NCBI RefSeq assembly: GCF_001293775.1
Contig: NZ_LGLN01000010.1
Coordinates: 1 to 42,737 of the forward strand
Reading direction: 5' to 3'
Origin: Pseudomonas syringae pv. cilantro
GTDB taxonomy: Bacteria > Pseudomonadota > Gammaproteobacteria > Pseudomonadales > Pseudomonadaceae
Length of the DNA: 42,737 bases
Shown here: piece by piece, positions 34,424 through 42,737 of the stretch
Position numbering within the stretch: the first letter of the stretch is position 1
How the letters are laid out: every line of letters starts with the position of its first letter
Notes under the pieces: model-generated
The model's input: only the letters and a program-made list of their open reading frames with translations
The model's database searches: none
Told to the model about the DNA's origin: nothing
Program-made: the position numbers and the translations under genes

Positions 34424-34441
34424 TGTAAGCATTTGCTTACA
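34424..34441 (+). promoter_or_regulatory. GacA upstream activating sequence
   Basis: TGTAAG-CATTTG-CTTACA is an exact match to the GacA binding consensus TGTAAG-N6-CTTACA. Its centre is about 65 bp before the predicted start of the small RNA, the usual distance for Rsm RNA promoters. A -10 like hexamer, TTAATC, is at 34486-34491. Confidence 0.93.
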
Positions 34442-34497
34442 CGTCGTGGTGCCATTTGGCCTCTTCCCAAAAAAAGGATCCAAAGTTAATCTTTGTT

Positions 34498-34620
34498 CAT
34501 GGACGTAGCGCAGGAAGCGCACTAAGACACAACAGGGACACGTAGGGAAGCCTGCCAGGATGGCGGGGTGAAAGGGAAATCAGGGAAACAGTCTGGAAAG
34601 CCCCGCTTCGGCGGGGTTTT
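34498..34620 (+). ncRNA. Rsm-type regulatory small RNA (RsmY/RsmX family)
   Basis: The RNA would sequester RsmA/CsrA proteins. It carries eight GGA motifs at 34501, 34513, 34536, 34546, 34558, 34575, 34584 and 34595 in about 120 nt, many in AGGGA or AGGA context. The GCGCAGGAAGCGC hairpin near the 5' end presents its GGA in a loop, as in RsmY. A terminator CCCCGC-TTCG-GCGGGG (34601-34616) with T-run closes it. A GacA site lies upstream, so GacS/GacA should activate it. The start is inferred from the -10 and may be off by a few bases. Whether it is RsmY or one of the several RsmX copies of P. syringae was not decided. Confidence 0.9.
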
Positions 34621-34798
34621 CTTTGTCTGCGTTTCAGGTATTCAGACTTCGCGGAGCACGGAATTCTGTGCAGAGCGAACATCCGGCGTGATTTTTCGAG
34701 GAAAACACTGGCACCGTGCCACAGCTGTTGAACCCTCATCGATGCCCAAGGTCGATTAGCTGTATGGCCATTTAGAGCCAATCACTCAGGAGCATCCC

Positions 34799-34960
34799 AT
34801 GGACATCATTCGTATCATTTTCGCCATTCTGCTGCCGCCCGTGGGCGTGTTCATGCAAGTCGGCTTTGCTGGCGCTTTCTGGCTGAATATCCTGTTGACC
34901 CTGTTGGGTTACATTCCGGGCATCATCCACGCGATCTACATCATCGTTTCGCGTAAGTAA
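34799..34960 (+). CDS. PMP3/YqaE-family small membrane protein
   Basis: The product has 53 residues and two membrane helices (about 4-25 and 28-50) with the family signature LLPPVGVFMQVGF and the end GYIPGIIHAIYIIV. AGGAG lies 6 bases before the ATG at 34799. PMP3 (UPF0057) peptides are linked to salt and cold stress and membrane potential in yeast, plants and bacteria; the biochemical role is not settled. It is monocistronic and ends with a hairpin. The 34621-34798 gap shows only an imperfect palindrome GCACGGAATTCTGTGC. Confidence 0.92.
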   Translation: MDIIRIIFAILLPPVGVFMQVGFAGAFWLNILLTLLGYIPGIIHAIYIIVSRK

Positions 34961-34976
34961 CGCCCTGGCGCTTTGG

Positions 34977-35005
34977 TTGATCGTTCCTTCAGCAGGAACG
35001 ATCAA
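34977..35005. terminator. Hairpin terminator between two convergent genes
   Basis: TTGATCGTTCCT pairs perfectly with AGGAACGATCAA around a TCAGC loop (12-bp stem). It lies between the PMP3 gene and the S9 peptidase gene and overlaps the last codon of the latter (stop at 35002-35004). It has no long T-run but suits both directions. Confidence 0.65.
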
Positions 35006-36834
35006 TCGGCCGCATCAAGCACATCCCGGTAAAACTTCCATTCCTTTTCCAGCGCATCTGCCAGGTTGTTTGCCTTGCGGAAACCATGATGCTCGTCCGG
35101 ATAAAAATGCGCTTCGGTCTTGATGCCTCTGTCCTGCAAGGCCTTGAGCATGGAACGCGTCTGCTCCGGCACCACCACGGCATCGAGTTCGCCCTGAAAG
35201 AAAATCACCGGCACGCTGATGCGGTCTGCATGTAACAAAGGCGTTCGGGCCTCATAGCGCTCGATGTCCTTGAGCGGGTCACCGATCAGCCAGTCCAGAT
35301 AATCACCCTCGAACTTATGCGTGGCCCTCGCCAGCGCCACCGGATCGCTGACCCCGTACAGGCTGGCCCCGGCGCGAAACACGTCCTGAAAGGCGAGTGC
35401 GCACAAGGTGGTATAACCGCCCGCGCTGCCGCCGCGTATGAACGCCTGCTGTTCATCGATCAGGCCGCGTTCGGCCAGATGGCTGACCACCGCACAGGCA
35501 TCCTCGACATCCGCCACGCCCCAGGTCAGATGCAGGCTTTGTCGATACTCGCGGCCGTAGCCGCTGCTGCCCCGATAGTTCAGGTCCGCCACGGCAAAGC
35601 CGCGATGTGTCCAGTACTGGATACGCGGGTCCAGCACCGGGTAGCAGGCCGACGTCGGGCCGCCGTGAATGAAGACCACCAACGGCGGCTTTTGCACCCC
35701 GGTCATGGCTGGATAGAAATAACCGTAAGCCTCGGCGCCGCCGCTGGGATAGCGCAACGCCTGCGGAAGGCTGATCTGCTCGACCGGCAACGGAGAGCCG
35801 CCACCGGCCAACACCTGCACGCGGTGATCGGCACGGGAGAGGGCCAGCACGGCAGAGGTGCTGACCGCCGAGGCTGCGATGCAGTAGATAAAATCTTCGT
35901 CGACGGCCAGGCTGCGGAAACGGTTGTATCCGGCGCTGAAATCCATCACCGAGCCGTCTGCTTCTTTCAGGCCCAACACCCAGGAACCGTCCTGCGCCCA
36001 ACTGGCCAGATAACCCTCGTTGATCGGCAGCCAGGTGCAACTGCCCAGTTGCCACGGCGCGGAGGCATGATCAGCGGGCGCGGCCGCAAGCGGTGCGAAC
36101 CCGGTAGACGATTCGCCCCACGGCTGCCAGAAGCCGCCGCGATCGGTCAGGCAGAACAGTCGGCCCTGCGCGTCGAAGCGCGGTTGTTGCAAGGATTCTT
36201 CGGCGTCATCGCCTGCAACACATAACGCAGCACTCCAGCGGCCATCGTTCTGCCGGGTTGCACACATCAGGCGGGTGCGGGTCCACGGCTGATGGGGGCG
36301 CTGCCATTCGATCCAGGCCAGGCGTTTGCCGTCAGCACTGATAACGGGTGACGCGTAGAAGTCGGCGCCTTCGGCCAGCAGCGTGCGCTGACCGTCCGCC
36401 AGGGCGATGGCGACCAGCCGATGGGTGTCGTGGTCTTCTTCGACGGCGAGAATCCGGTCGTTGCTGAAAAACAGGCCGCCGTAACGTTTGTCGCCCTGAG
36501 TCAGGGCCAGCGGTTCACTGGCGTCCAGCGCCTGTCGATAAAGCTGCTGATCGCGCTCGTTGACGAACACCACGCCGTCGTCGGCCAGGCAGAACGATCC
36601 GCCGCCGTATTCGTACACCCGGCTGCGCACGCTGAAACCCTGCGGCGTCAGGCAGCGCTTGCTGTTCGCGTACCAGTGCCAGAGGCGACTGGCTCCGTCT
36701 TCGGGCCGGTATTCATTCCAGAACAGGCCTGCGGAATTGACGTCCAGTTCGGCGAAGTCGACGCCCGCTGCAACCGCCTGCGTGGCAGTCAGAGGTTCAG
36801 GAAGATTTTGCGATGAGTCGTGAGTTTCGGTCAT
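35002..36834 (-). CDS. S9-family prolyl oligopeptidase-like protein (PqqM-type)
   Basis: The product has 610 residues from the ATG at 36832-36834 (start MTETHDSS). It has a beta-propeller N-terminal part and an alpha/beta hydrolase C-terminal part. The nucleophile is in [11 protein letters not shown], the acid in [12 protein letters not shown] and the histidine in DEHHGFRK, a full Ser-Asp-His triad. It overlaps the end of pqqE by 38 bp, so it is the last gene of the pqq transcript. In Pseudomonas fluorescens an S9 peptidase gene in this position is called pqqM. It might clip the PqqA-derived peptide, with PqqF doing another cut, but that is inference. It has no signal peptide, so it is cytoplasmic. 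Confidence 0.88.
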   Translation of the reverse strand: MTETHDSSQNLPEPLTATQAVAAGVDFAELDVNSAGLFWNEYRPEDGASRLWHWYANSKRCLTPQGFSVRSRVYEYGGGSFCLADDGVVFVNERDQQLYRQALDASEPLALTQGDKRYGGLFFSNDRILAVEEDHDTHRLVAIALADGQRTLLAEGADFYASPVISADGKRLAWIEWQRPHQPWTRTRLMCATRQNDGRWSAALCVAGDDAEESLQQPRFDAQGRLFCLTDRGGFWQPWGESSTGFAPLAAAPADHASAPWQLGSCTWLPINEGYLASWAQDGSWVLGLKEADGSVMDFSAGYNRFRSLAVDEDFIYCIAASAVSTSAVLALSRADHRVQVLAGGGSPLPVEQISLPQALRYPSGGAEAYGYFYPAMTGVQKPPLVVFIHGGPTSACYPVLDPRIQYWTHRGFAVADLNYRGSSGYGREYRQSLHLTWGVADVEDACAVVSHLAERGLIDEQQAFIRGGSAGGYTTLCALAFQDVFRAGASLYGVSDPVALARATHKFEGDYLDWLIGDPLKDIERYEARTPLLHADRISVPVIFFQGELDAVVVPEQTRSMLKALQDRGIKTEAHFYPDEHHGFRKANNLADALEKEWKFYRDVLDAAD

Positions 36835-37966
36835 TGCGAAAGGCCAGCTCTTCAATGGTTTGAGTAGCGGTTTCTGACTCGTCGCGAGCCTGAGTGATGA
36901 TCCCGTGGTGATAGGATTTGCTGCACACCGGATCGGCATTGGCCGCATCACCGGTCAGCATGAACGCCTGGCAGCGGCAGCCGCCGAAGTCTTTTTCTTT
37001 CTCGTCGCACGAACGGCACGGCTCGGGCATCCAGTCGTAACCGCGAAAGCGGTTGAAGCCGAACGAGTCGTACCAGATGTGCTGCATGCTGTGGTCGCGC
37101 ACGTTGGGGAACTGGATCGGCATCTGCCGCGCGCCGTGACAGGGCAGGGCGGTGCCGTCCGGGGTCACGGTCAGAAAGATATTGCCCCAGCCATTCATGC
37201 AGGCCTTGGGGCGCTCTTCATAGTAATCGGGAGTGACGAAGATCAGCTTGCACGGGTGATTGTCCGCCTCCAGCCGCGCCCGGTACTGATTGGTGACAGC
37301 TTCGGCGCGTACCAACTGATCCTTGGTCGGCAGCAGGCCAACACGGTTCAAGTGCGCCCAGCCATAGAACTGACAGGTCGCCAGTTCGACGAAGTCCGCT
37401 TCCAGTGCCAGACACAGCTCGATGATCTTGTCGATCCGGTCGATGTTGTGCCGATGGGTGACAAAATTCAGCACCATCGGGTAGCCGTGCTTTTTCACTG
37501 CCTTGGCCATTTCCAGCTTTTGCGCGAAGGCCTTCTTCGACCCGGCGAGCATGTTGTTCACTTGCTCGTCGCTGGCCTGAAAGCTGATCTGGATATGGTC
37601 CAGCCCCGCTTGCTTGAAGGCGATGATCTTCTCTTCGGTAAGGCCGATGCCGGAGGTGATCAGGTTGGTATAAAAGCCCAGCCGGCGCGCTTCGGCGATC
37701 AGCTCGGCGAGGTCCTGACGCACCAGCGGTTCGCCGCCGGAAAAACCGATCTGCGCCGCGCCCATTTCCCGCGCTTCCTGCATGACCTTGAACCACTGCT
37801 CGGTGCTCAGCTCCTGGCCCTGTCTGGCGAAATCCAGCGGGTTGGAGCAGTAAGGGCATTGCAGCGGGCAGCGATAGGTCAGCTCGGCGAGCAGCCACAG
37901 CGGCAGGCCGACCTCGGGCGTCGGCGGAATGTAGGGACTGTTGGTAGCGGGCGTGATGTCAGACAA
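36797..37966 (-). CDS. pqqE: PqqA peptide cyclase, radical SAM
   Basis: PqqE links Glu and Tyr of the PqqA peptide in the first step of PQQ formation. The product is 389 residues from a TTG at 37964-37966; the open frame upstream is antisense to pqqD. Residues following the start are SDITPATNS, as in other PqqE. The radical-SAM cysteines are in CPLQCPYC near residue 28. The C-terminal SPASM part holds [24 protein letters not shown] and CSK for auxiliary clusters. The TTG overlaps the pqqD end by 8 bp, so they are coupled. PqqD presents PqqA to this enzyme. Confidence 0.96.
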   Translation of the reverse strand: MSDITPATNSPYIPPTPEVGLPLWLLAELTYRCPLQCPYCSNPLDFARQGQELSTEQWFKVMQEAREMGAAQIGFSGGEPLVRQDLAELIAEARRLGFYTNLITSGIGLTEEKIIAFKQAGLDHIQISFQASDEQVNNMLAGSKKAFAQKLEMAKAVKKHGYPMVLNFVTHRHNIDRIDKIIELCLALEADFVELATCQFYGWAHLNRVGLLPTKDQLVRAEAVTNQYRARLEADNHPCKLIFVTPDYYEERPKACMNGWGNIFLTVTPDGTALPCHGARQMPIQFPNVRDHSMQHIWYDSFGFNRFRGYDWMPEPCRSCDEKEKDFGGCRCQAFMLTGDAANADPVCSKSYHHGIITQARDESETATQTIEELAFRNDRNSRLIAKSS

Positions 37967-38243
37967 GATCGATCCAGTTTTTCTTTTTGGCGCCTTCCAT
38001 GAACTCGTCGACGTCCATGCCCAGTTCGGGGACATTCGGGAACCGTTGATGAAGCTCATGGATGATGGCGGCGATCGTGCGCTGCCCATCGATCAGCCCG
38101 CCAATCAGCGCCGCGCTTTCATTGAGTTTGATCATGCCTTCAGGGTAAAGCACCACATGGGCCTTTTGCGCAGGCTCGTACTGAAAGCGATAGCCTTGGT
38201 GCCACTTGGGAACCTTGGATCGGAACGTCGGCTCGTGTTTCAT
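37959..38243 (-). CDS. pqqD: PQQ precursor peptide chaperone PqqD
   Basis: This 94-residue RRE-type protein binds the PqqA peptide and hands it to PqqE. Conserved segments are [16 protein letters not shown] (here [14 protein letters not shown]), [15 protein letters not shown] and the last helix. Start at the ATG at 38241-38243 overlaps the end of pqqC by 4 bp. Length is normal. Confidence 0.96.
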   Translation of the reverse strand: MKHEPTFRSKVPKWHQGYRFQYEPAQKAHVVLYPEGMIKLNESAALIGGLIDGQRTIAAIIHELHQRFPNVPELGMDVDEFMEGAKKKNWIDLV

Positions 38244-38995
38244 AGCGCAATCCCCTTATGCCAGACCTGCTGGTCTGTAACACTGTGATACGGCGGGCGA
38301 TTCAGCTCGTAGGCCATGGACATCGCATCGAGCATGCTCCACAGAATGTCGAGTTTGAACTGCAGGATTTCCAGCATACGCTGCTGGCCTTCGTAGGTCG
38401 TGTAGTGCTGTAGCGTGATCGCAAGGCCATGTTCCACATCGCGCCGGGCCTGGCCCAGGCGAGTGCGGAAATACGCGTAACCGGTCGGGTCGATCCACGG
38501 GTAATGCTGCGGCCAGCTGTCCAGTCGCGACTGGTGGATCTGCGGCGCGAACAGTTCGGTCAACGAGCTGCTGGCCGCTTCCTGCCAGTTGGCGCGACGG
38601 GCGAAGTTCACGTAGGCGTCGACCGCAAAGCGCACACCGGGCAGTACCAGTTCCTGCGAGCGCAGTTGATCCGGGTCCAGCCCGACGGCCTCGCCGAGGC
38701 GCAGCCAGGCTTCGATGCCGCCGTCTTCACCGGGCGCGCCGTCATGGTCGAGCAAGCGCTGAATCCATTCGCGACGAATCTCGCGATCCGGGCAATTGGC
38801 CAGAATCGCCGCGTCCTTGAGCGGAATGTTCACCTGATAGTAGAAACGGTTGGCGACCCAGCCCTGAATCTGCTCGCGGGTCGCGCGGCCTTCGTACATC
38901 GCCACATGGAACGGGTGATAGATGTGGTAATAGGCACCCTTGGCGCGCAGGGCCTGCTCGAATTCAGCGGGGGACAACGCAGTCGCTTCGCTCAT
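38240..38995 (-). CDS. pqqC: PQQ synthase PqqC
   Basis: PqqC closes the ring and oxidises the intermediate to finish PQQ; it is a cofactorless oxidase of the TenA/heme oxygenase-like fold. The 251-residue length is typical. Recognisable are [30 protein letters not shown] and the [15 protein letters not shown] segment with conserved active-site His and Arg residues. It begins 8 bp after the pqqB stop and overlaps pqqD by 4 bp. Confidence 0.96.
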   Translation of the reverse strand: MSEATALSPAEFEQALRAKGAYYHIYHPFHVAMYEGRATREQIQGWVANRFYYQVNIPLKDAAILANCPDREIRREWIQRLLDHDGAPGEDGGIEAWLRLGEAVGLDPDQLRSQELVLPGVRFAVDAYVNFARRANWQEAASSSLTELFAPQIHQSRLDSWPQHYPWIDPTGYAYFRTRLGQARRDVEHGLAITLQHYTTYEGQQRMLEILQFKLDILWSMLDAMSMAYELNRPPYHSVTDQQVWHKGIAL

Positions 38996-39003
38996 GTCAG
39001 CTC

Positions 39004-39915
39004 CTAAAGCTCGATGCTCATGCCGTCGAAGGCGACTTCGACGTTGCGCCGCACCAGCTCGGCGCGCTCCGGCGAGTCTTCGTCGAGAATCGGGTTGGTG
39101 TTATTGATGTGGATCAGCACCTTGCGCTGATCCGGGAAGCCTTCCAGGACTTCGAGCATGCCGCCTGGGCCGCTCTGTGCCAAATGACCCATTTCCCGGC
39201 CGGTACGAGTGCCCACACCACGGCGCTGCATTTCGTCGTCGTCCCACATTGTGCCGTCGACCAGCAGGCAATCGGCATCGCGCATTTTCTCGGCCAGCGC
39301 TTCATCGACCTTGCCCAGCCCCGGCGCATAGAACAGCTTGCCGCCGGTGCGGGTGTCTTCGACCAGCAGGCCGATGTTGTCGCCCGGATGCGGGTCGAAA
39401 CGGTGCGGCGAGTAGGGCGGTGCAGCGCTGCGCAACGGGAACGGTGTGAAGCGCAGGTTCGGGCAGGCCGGAATCACGAAGCTGCCTTGCAGCTCGATAC
39501 GGTTCCAGGTCAGGCCGCCGTTCCAGTGCTTGAGCATTTCGAACAGCGGGAAACCGGTGCTCAGGTCTTCGTGAACCATGTCGGTACACCAGACCTGGTG
39601 CGGGCAGCCTTCGCGCAGGCTGAGCAGGCCGGTGGTGTGGTCGATCTGGCTGTCCATCAGCACAATGGCGCTGATGCCGGTGTCGCGGAGTGCCCGGCCT
39701 GGCTGCATGGGCGCGAAGCTCTGCAATTGCGCGCGAATGTCCGGCGACGCGTTGCACAGCACCCAGTTCACGCCATCGTCGGACAGCGCAATGGACGACT
39801 GGGTACGCGCCTGAGCCCGCAGGCTGCCATCGCGAAAACCTGCGCAATTGACGCAGTTGCAGTTCCACTGGGGGAATCCACCGCCCGCAGCGGAACCTAG
39901 AATCTGGATGTACAT
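39004..39915 (-). CDS. pqqB: PQQ biosynthesis hydroxylase PqqB
   Basis: PqqB has a metallo-beta-lactamase fold and hydroxylates the tyrosine ring of a PQQ intermediate. The product is 303 residues from the ATG at 39913-39915 (start [13 protein letters not shown]), with GGGAG upstream. The N-terminal Cys-rich [11 protein letters not shown] motif binds zinc; [20 protein letters not shown] and HINNTNPI follow. It lies 97 bp after pqqA, with a terminator-like hairpin in between. Confidence 0.96.
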   Translation of the reverse strand: MYIQILGSAAGGGFPQWNCNCVNCAGFRDGSLRAQARTQSSIALSDDGVNWVLCNASPDIRAQLQSFAPMQPGRALRDTGISAIVLMDSQIDHTTGLLSLREGCPHQVWCTDMVHEDLSTGFPLFEMLKHWNGGLTWNRIELQGSFVIPACPNLRFTPFPLRSAAPPYSPHRFDPHPGDNIGLLVEDTRTGGKLFYAPGLGKVDEALAEKMRDADCLLVDGTMWDDDEMQRRGVGTRTGREMGHLAQSGPGGMLEVLEGFPDQRKVLIHINNTNPILDEDSPERAELVRRNVEVAFDGMSIEL

Positions 39916-39970
39916 GTCAGCTCCCTGGCACACAATCTGGAACACAAAAACAAACAACCGCAACAACCAT

Positions 39971-39997
39971 AAAAAAAGCCCCGGCGAACCGAGGCTT
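39971..39997 (-). terminator. Terminator-like hairpin between pqqA and pqqB
   Basis: On the minus strand AGCCTCGG-TTCG-CCGGGGCT (one G-U pair) is followed by TTTTTTT. It lies 16 bp behind the pqqA stop. It should end many transcripts after pqqA and allow partial readthrough, giving excess PqqA peptide over the enzymes. Confidence 0.85.
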
Positions 39998-40012
39998 CAC
40001 AACGCACTGAAA

Positions 40013-40087
40013 TCAACGGCTTTCGAAGTACATGGTGACTTCAAAACCGATACGCAGATCAGTGTAAGCAGGTTTAGTCCACGACAT
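40013..40087 (-). CDS. pqqA: PQQ precursor peptide PqqA
   Basis: This 24-residue peptide starts at the ATG at 40085-40087 with AGGAG 6 bases upstream. It begins [15 protein letters not shown] and contains EVTMY, the conserved Glu16-x-x-x-Tyr20 that is turned into PQQ. It is the substrate of PqqE. The gene is upstream of pqqB and is separated from pqqF by 135 bp, so it has its own promoter region. Confidence 0.97.
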   Translation of the reverse strand: MSWTKPAYTDLRIGFEVTMYFESR

Positions 40088-40222
40088 AAAAATCTCCTCG
40101 GATAAGTGCAGCGGTGGGTGACTACATCTTAGTGCATCGCTGAAGGCATACGTTCAGATGCTTAGGAAGCTATGTTACTCATTTTAACAATTAAGCAGGG
40201 CCAGAATCTGTACGAAAGACCG

Positions 40223-42544
40223 TTACTGTTCAGGTAAGGACCGGGCGTTGGCCGCAGGAACCGGGCGGTTGGCCACAATCAGCCAGCCGCCCGTGGCGTT
40301 GATCAGTCGATCAGCGGCGGCCAGCAACGAGTGTGTATCCAGATTTGACAGAGCTTCCCGCAACGCTTGCGCCGGATCGTCTTGATGCCCTGCAAGGTGC
40401 GCCTGCCACCGCAGCTCGGCGTGCTGTTGTTCGGGCAGGTTCATAGGGTCGAACTGGGCTGACAGGGTACAGATTTGCTCGGACAGGTCTGCACTCCGGA
40501 CGAGATCCGGCAGTGCGCCGATGAAGGCCTCGATGTGCTGAAACAGTTGTTCGGCATTGCAGGTGGGCGATTGAGCGCCGAACAGCAATCCGGTACGCCC
40601 GGCGATTTGCCTGATGCCGCTGAACACCGCGTAACCCAGTTGCAATTCGACGCGCAGTTTTTGATAGAACGGTGCCTGCAACAGGTGCCCAAGCAGACGC
40701 CACGTGGCCTGGTCTTCAGCTGACTCGCTCGGTGCAGGGCAAAACACCAGCACGGCGTCTTCTGAAGAGGACGACGCTTCAAACGCCCAGCGTTTGCCGG
40801 GCTGTAGGGCTGGCAGTGTCGATGGGGTGGTTTGCAGGGCTCCGGGTGTGGCGTCCAGTGCCGCGTTGATCCGCAGCTGGCTGGCAGGGCACCAGCCGCT
40901 GGTAAAACTGATCCAGCGTGAATCTGCCCAGACGGTTTGCAGATCACCGACCGGTTGCTTTGGCTCGCTGCTCAAATAATGATCAGTCAGGCGTTTGAGC
41001 AACTGACGAATGGGAATCAGCGCGGGCTGCGCTTGGACTGTCAGCGTTTCCGGTCGAGGTAGGTGCAGACGACGCAGGCCGTGCGTAAGGATGTCGACCA
41101 TCGGCGCCCGCAGACCGTTAAGTTGCAATTGCCAAAACGGGCCATAGGCGCTGAACGTGACGGTCACGCCGGCTTGCCGGGCGTCTTCGATCAGGTCGTT
41201 GAGGCTGGCGTTGAGCATTTCCCACAGTGCAGGCTGCGGGGATGACAGCGCCCAGCGCAGATAAAGCGCGGCTTCAGCGCTGTCGTTCAACGTCGAATTC
41301 AGAAATGGATTGGGCGACGGTAGACGCCAGTCAATGTGATCGTCGCCTGAGTTATCCACAGTCGGCGGATCGATCAAGGCATCTGACGTGAGCTGTTCAA
41401 GCAAAACGCTCAGTGCCGTTGCGCCGTGTGCGCTCAGTTGTGCTGGCAGCTCGTGGCAATGGTGATGCGCCAGCGCCAGAGGCCCGCACCTGCACAGACG
41501 ACGCTGTTGCAGGCGCTGATATTCGTCGACCAGCGCAGGCCAATGGGTCTTGAAGAACTCAAGCCAGTTGCAAAGCACACTGCTGACACGGGCTGTGTTT
41601 GCCAAGGCCCCTTTGAGCTCGACAACCAGCAACAGTTGCCCCTCGAACTGGTACAACGGCGTAGCGCTCAGCGCTTCAGCCAGGCCTCTGTCGACCAGCT
41701 CGGCCACCAGACCGCCCGGCTGCGTGTTGTTCAACCAGTGGCAGAGGAACGCTACTGCCTCGCCTGCCTGCGCTGGCAAATCTTCGCAGGCAAACAATAA
41801 CCTGTGCCGGGCGCTTTTTTGTCGATGACTGGGTGAGTGAGTGACCAGTGGCGGCGGCGGGCGCTGTCTGAGCTTTGTTCCGCTGGCGAACAACGCGCCA
41901 TAGCGTGTGGCCAGCGCTTCAAGTTCGGTCAACGATTGCGGCCCGGTCAGGCACAAGGTCAGCTGCCCGGCTTGATAGAAACGAGTGTAAAAATCGTTCA
42001 GTGCTCGCTGGAACGCCGGATTGGGTACGGGCAGGCTGTAACGGTTGCCGGCATGGAAACCGCGCAGCGGATGCTGTGGATTGATCGGCGCAAGCAGGCG
42101 TATCTGCTTTTGCGTTTCAACGTCGCCCAGCCAGGCAATGAACTCGGCGTGCAGCACTTCGCGTTCGCGCCGTTGATCGGCAATGGCCATGCGCGGGTTG
42201 GCGAGCATGTCGCACAGGCGCTCCAGGCCTTGCGCGAAGGCAGCTTGTGGCAGCTCGAAGAAAAAATCGGTGGTGCGCTCGCGGGTGCTGGCATTGACCT
42301 GTCCGCCATGACGCTGCACGAAGGTCATCAGGTTTTCCCCGGCGGGGAAGCGCTCGGTGCCGAGGAAGAACAGGTGCTCCAGAAAATGCGCCAGCCCCGG
42401 CCACGCCTGTGGCACGTCATGACTGCCCGCCGCGACCCGCAACGAAGCCGCGCTACGCTTGAACCGCGAATCGTGACACAGCATCACACTCAAGCCGTTG
42501 GCCAGCGTGATGCGTCGGGTGTCAGTGGGTAGCGGGGCAGGCAT
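40223..42544 (-). CDS. pqqF: PqqF zinc protease (M16 family)
   Basis: PqqF is an insulinase-like metalloprotease that trims the PqqA-derived peptide. The 773-residue product begins at the ATG at 42542-42544 (start MPAPLPTDTRR). An earlier ATG at 42580 gives 785 residues. Neither has a strong ribosome site. The inverted zinc motif HFLEH (the HxxEH of the family) is in LAHFLEHLFFLG about 45-50 residues in, followed by the distal glutamate region of RERTTDFFFELP. It lies upstream of pqqA on the same strand, with a 135-bp gap. Confidence 0.92.
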   Translation of the reverse strand: MPAPLPTDTRRITLANGLSVMLCHDSRFKRSAASLRVAAGSHDVPQAWPGLAHFLEHLFFLGTERFPAGENLMTFVQRHGGQVNASTRERTTDFFFELPQAAFAQGLERLCDMLANPRMAIADQRREREVLHAEFIAWLGDVETQKQIRLLAPINPQHPLRGFHAGNRYSLPVPNPAFQRALNDFYTRFYQAGQLTLCLTGPQSLTELEALATRYGALFASGTKLRQRPPPPLVTHSPSHRQKSARHRLLFACEDLPAQAGEAVAFLCHWLNNTQPGGLVAELVDRGLAEALSATPLYQFEGQLLLVVELKGALANTARVSSVLCNWLEFFKTHWPALVDEYQRLQQRRLCRCGPLALAHHHCHELPAQLSAHGATALSVLLEQLTSDALIDPPTVDNSGDDHIDWRLPSPNPFLNSTLNDSAEAALYLRWALSSPQPALWEMLNASLNDLIEDARQAGVTVTFSAYGPFWQLQLNGLRAPMVDILTHGLRRLHLPRPETLTVQAQPALIPIRQLLKRLTDHYLSSEPKQPVGDLQTVWADSRWISFTSGWCPASQLRINAALDATPGALQTTPSTLPALQPGKRWAFEASSSSEDAVLVFCPAPSESAEDQATWRLLGHLLQAPFYQKLRVELQLGYAVFSGIRQIAGRTGLLFGAQSPTCNAEQLFQHIEAFIGALPDLVRSADLSEQICTLSAQFDPMNLPEQQHAELRWQAHLAGHQDDPAQALREALSNLDTHSLLAAADRLINATGGWLIVANRPVPAANARSLPEQ

Positions 42545-42670
42545 GAAGGTGTCCACGGGGCAGGGAGTGCAAGGCGTCATGCTAGCGGATAACCGGCGAG
42601 GTTCGCGAGCCTGGCACGTTAGTAGAGATGGCCGATACATTCGCAGAAATCGGGTCACCTGAAACACCGT

Positions 42671-42694
42671 CTTCGCGGACAAGTCCGCTCCCAC
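42671..42694. repeat. REP-type palindrome upstream of pqqF
   Basis: The core GCGGAC-AA-GTCCGC (42675-42688) is followed by TCCCAC. It is identical in core to the copy at 22706-22719. The open frame that runs through it toward pqqF is therefore spurious. Confidence 0.75.
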
Positions 42695-42737
42695 GCCCTC
42701 CGGGCAGAAACGCTTTAAGTGGCAGCGGATCGGGCGA

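Noticed and set aside
40257..40276. GGAACC followed by CCAC inside pqqF, resembling a hrp box
   Set aside because: The spacing is 10 bases rather than 15-16, and it lies within the coding region.
1..42737. tRNA, rRNA, CRISPR array, insertion sequence or prophage
   Set aside because: No cloverleaf, array of spaced direct repeats, transposase or integrase was seen. The only repeats are REP-type palindromes and the DnaA-box 16-mer.

Overview
The window looks like the chromosome of a Pseudomonas syringae-group plant pathogen. It carries a HopAS1-type type III effector behind a HrpL promoter, a complete biotin operon followed by two FadE-like acyl-CoA dehydrogenases (a gene order also known from P. 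aeruginosa), a pqqFABCDE cluster with an S9 peptidase gene behind it, a Gac/Rsm-type small RNA, and many Pseudomonas REP-type palindromes. No rRNA, tRNA, CRISPR array, insertion sequence, phage or integrase gene was seen. Gene names and functions come from recognising motifs and families by eye; no database search was run.

Layout. 1-3450: a DnaQ-type exonuclease translationally coupled to a cNMP/CBS/DUF294 signalling protein, with a divergent stand-alone response regulator. 3515-7925: hopAS1 with its HrpL box about 290 bp upstream. 7987-11004: malate synthase G (glcB) and a divergent GcvR-like double-ACT regulator. 11024-11507: an antitoxin gene next to a truncated toxin remnant. 11710-13790: rarD-like permease and srkA-like kinase, separated by a REP-like composite. 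13894-19535: a Pho box, a LacI-type regulator with a palindromic operator, a complete ABC importer and a GpdQ-type phosphodiesterase, all on one strand with overlapping genes. 19712-22474: a Tat-exported PhoX-type phosphatase and a ModE-like regulator. 22837-28214: comF, divergent from bioBFHCD. 28368-34411: a 98-residue flagellar-rod-like mini-protein, two acyl-CoA dehydrogenases and, between them, a membrane diguanylate cyclase. 34424-34620: GacA upstream site plus an Rsm small RNA. 34799-34960: a PMP3-family membrane peptide. 35002-42544: S9 peptidase and pqqE, D, C, B, A, F on the minus strand.

How the genes may work together. The best candidate for an incompletely described system is the phosphorus-scavenging block at 13.9-21.7 kb. 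A Pho box precedes a LacI-controlled importer whose last gene encodes a phosphodiesterase with all eight metal ligands of GpdQ in register. An exported PhoX phosphatase lies directly downstream on the other strand, with a degenerate Pho-like site of its own. I infer import of an intact phosphodiester followed by cytoplasmic cleavage. Other regulatory sites read from the sequence are a BirA-type operator over the bioB promoter, a PsrA-type operator just behind the fadE promoter, and a GacA site driving the Rsm RNA.
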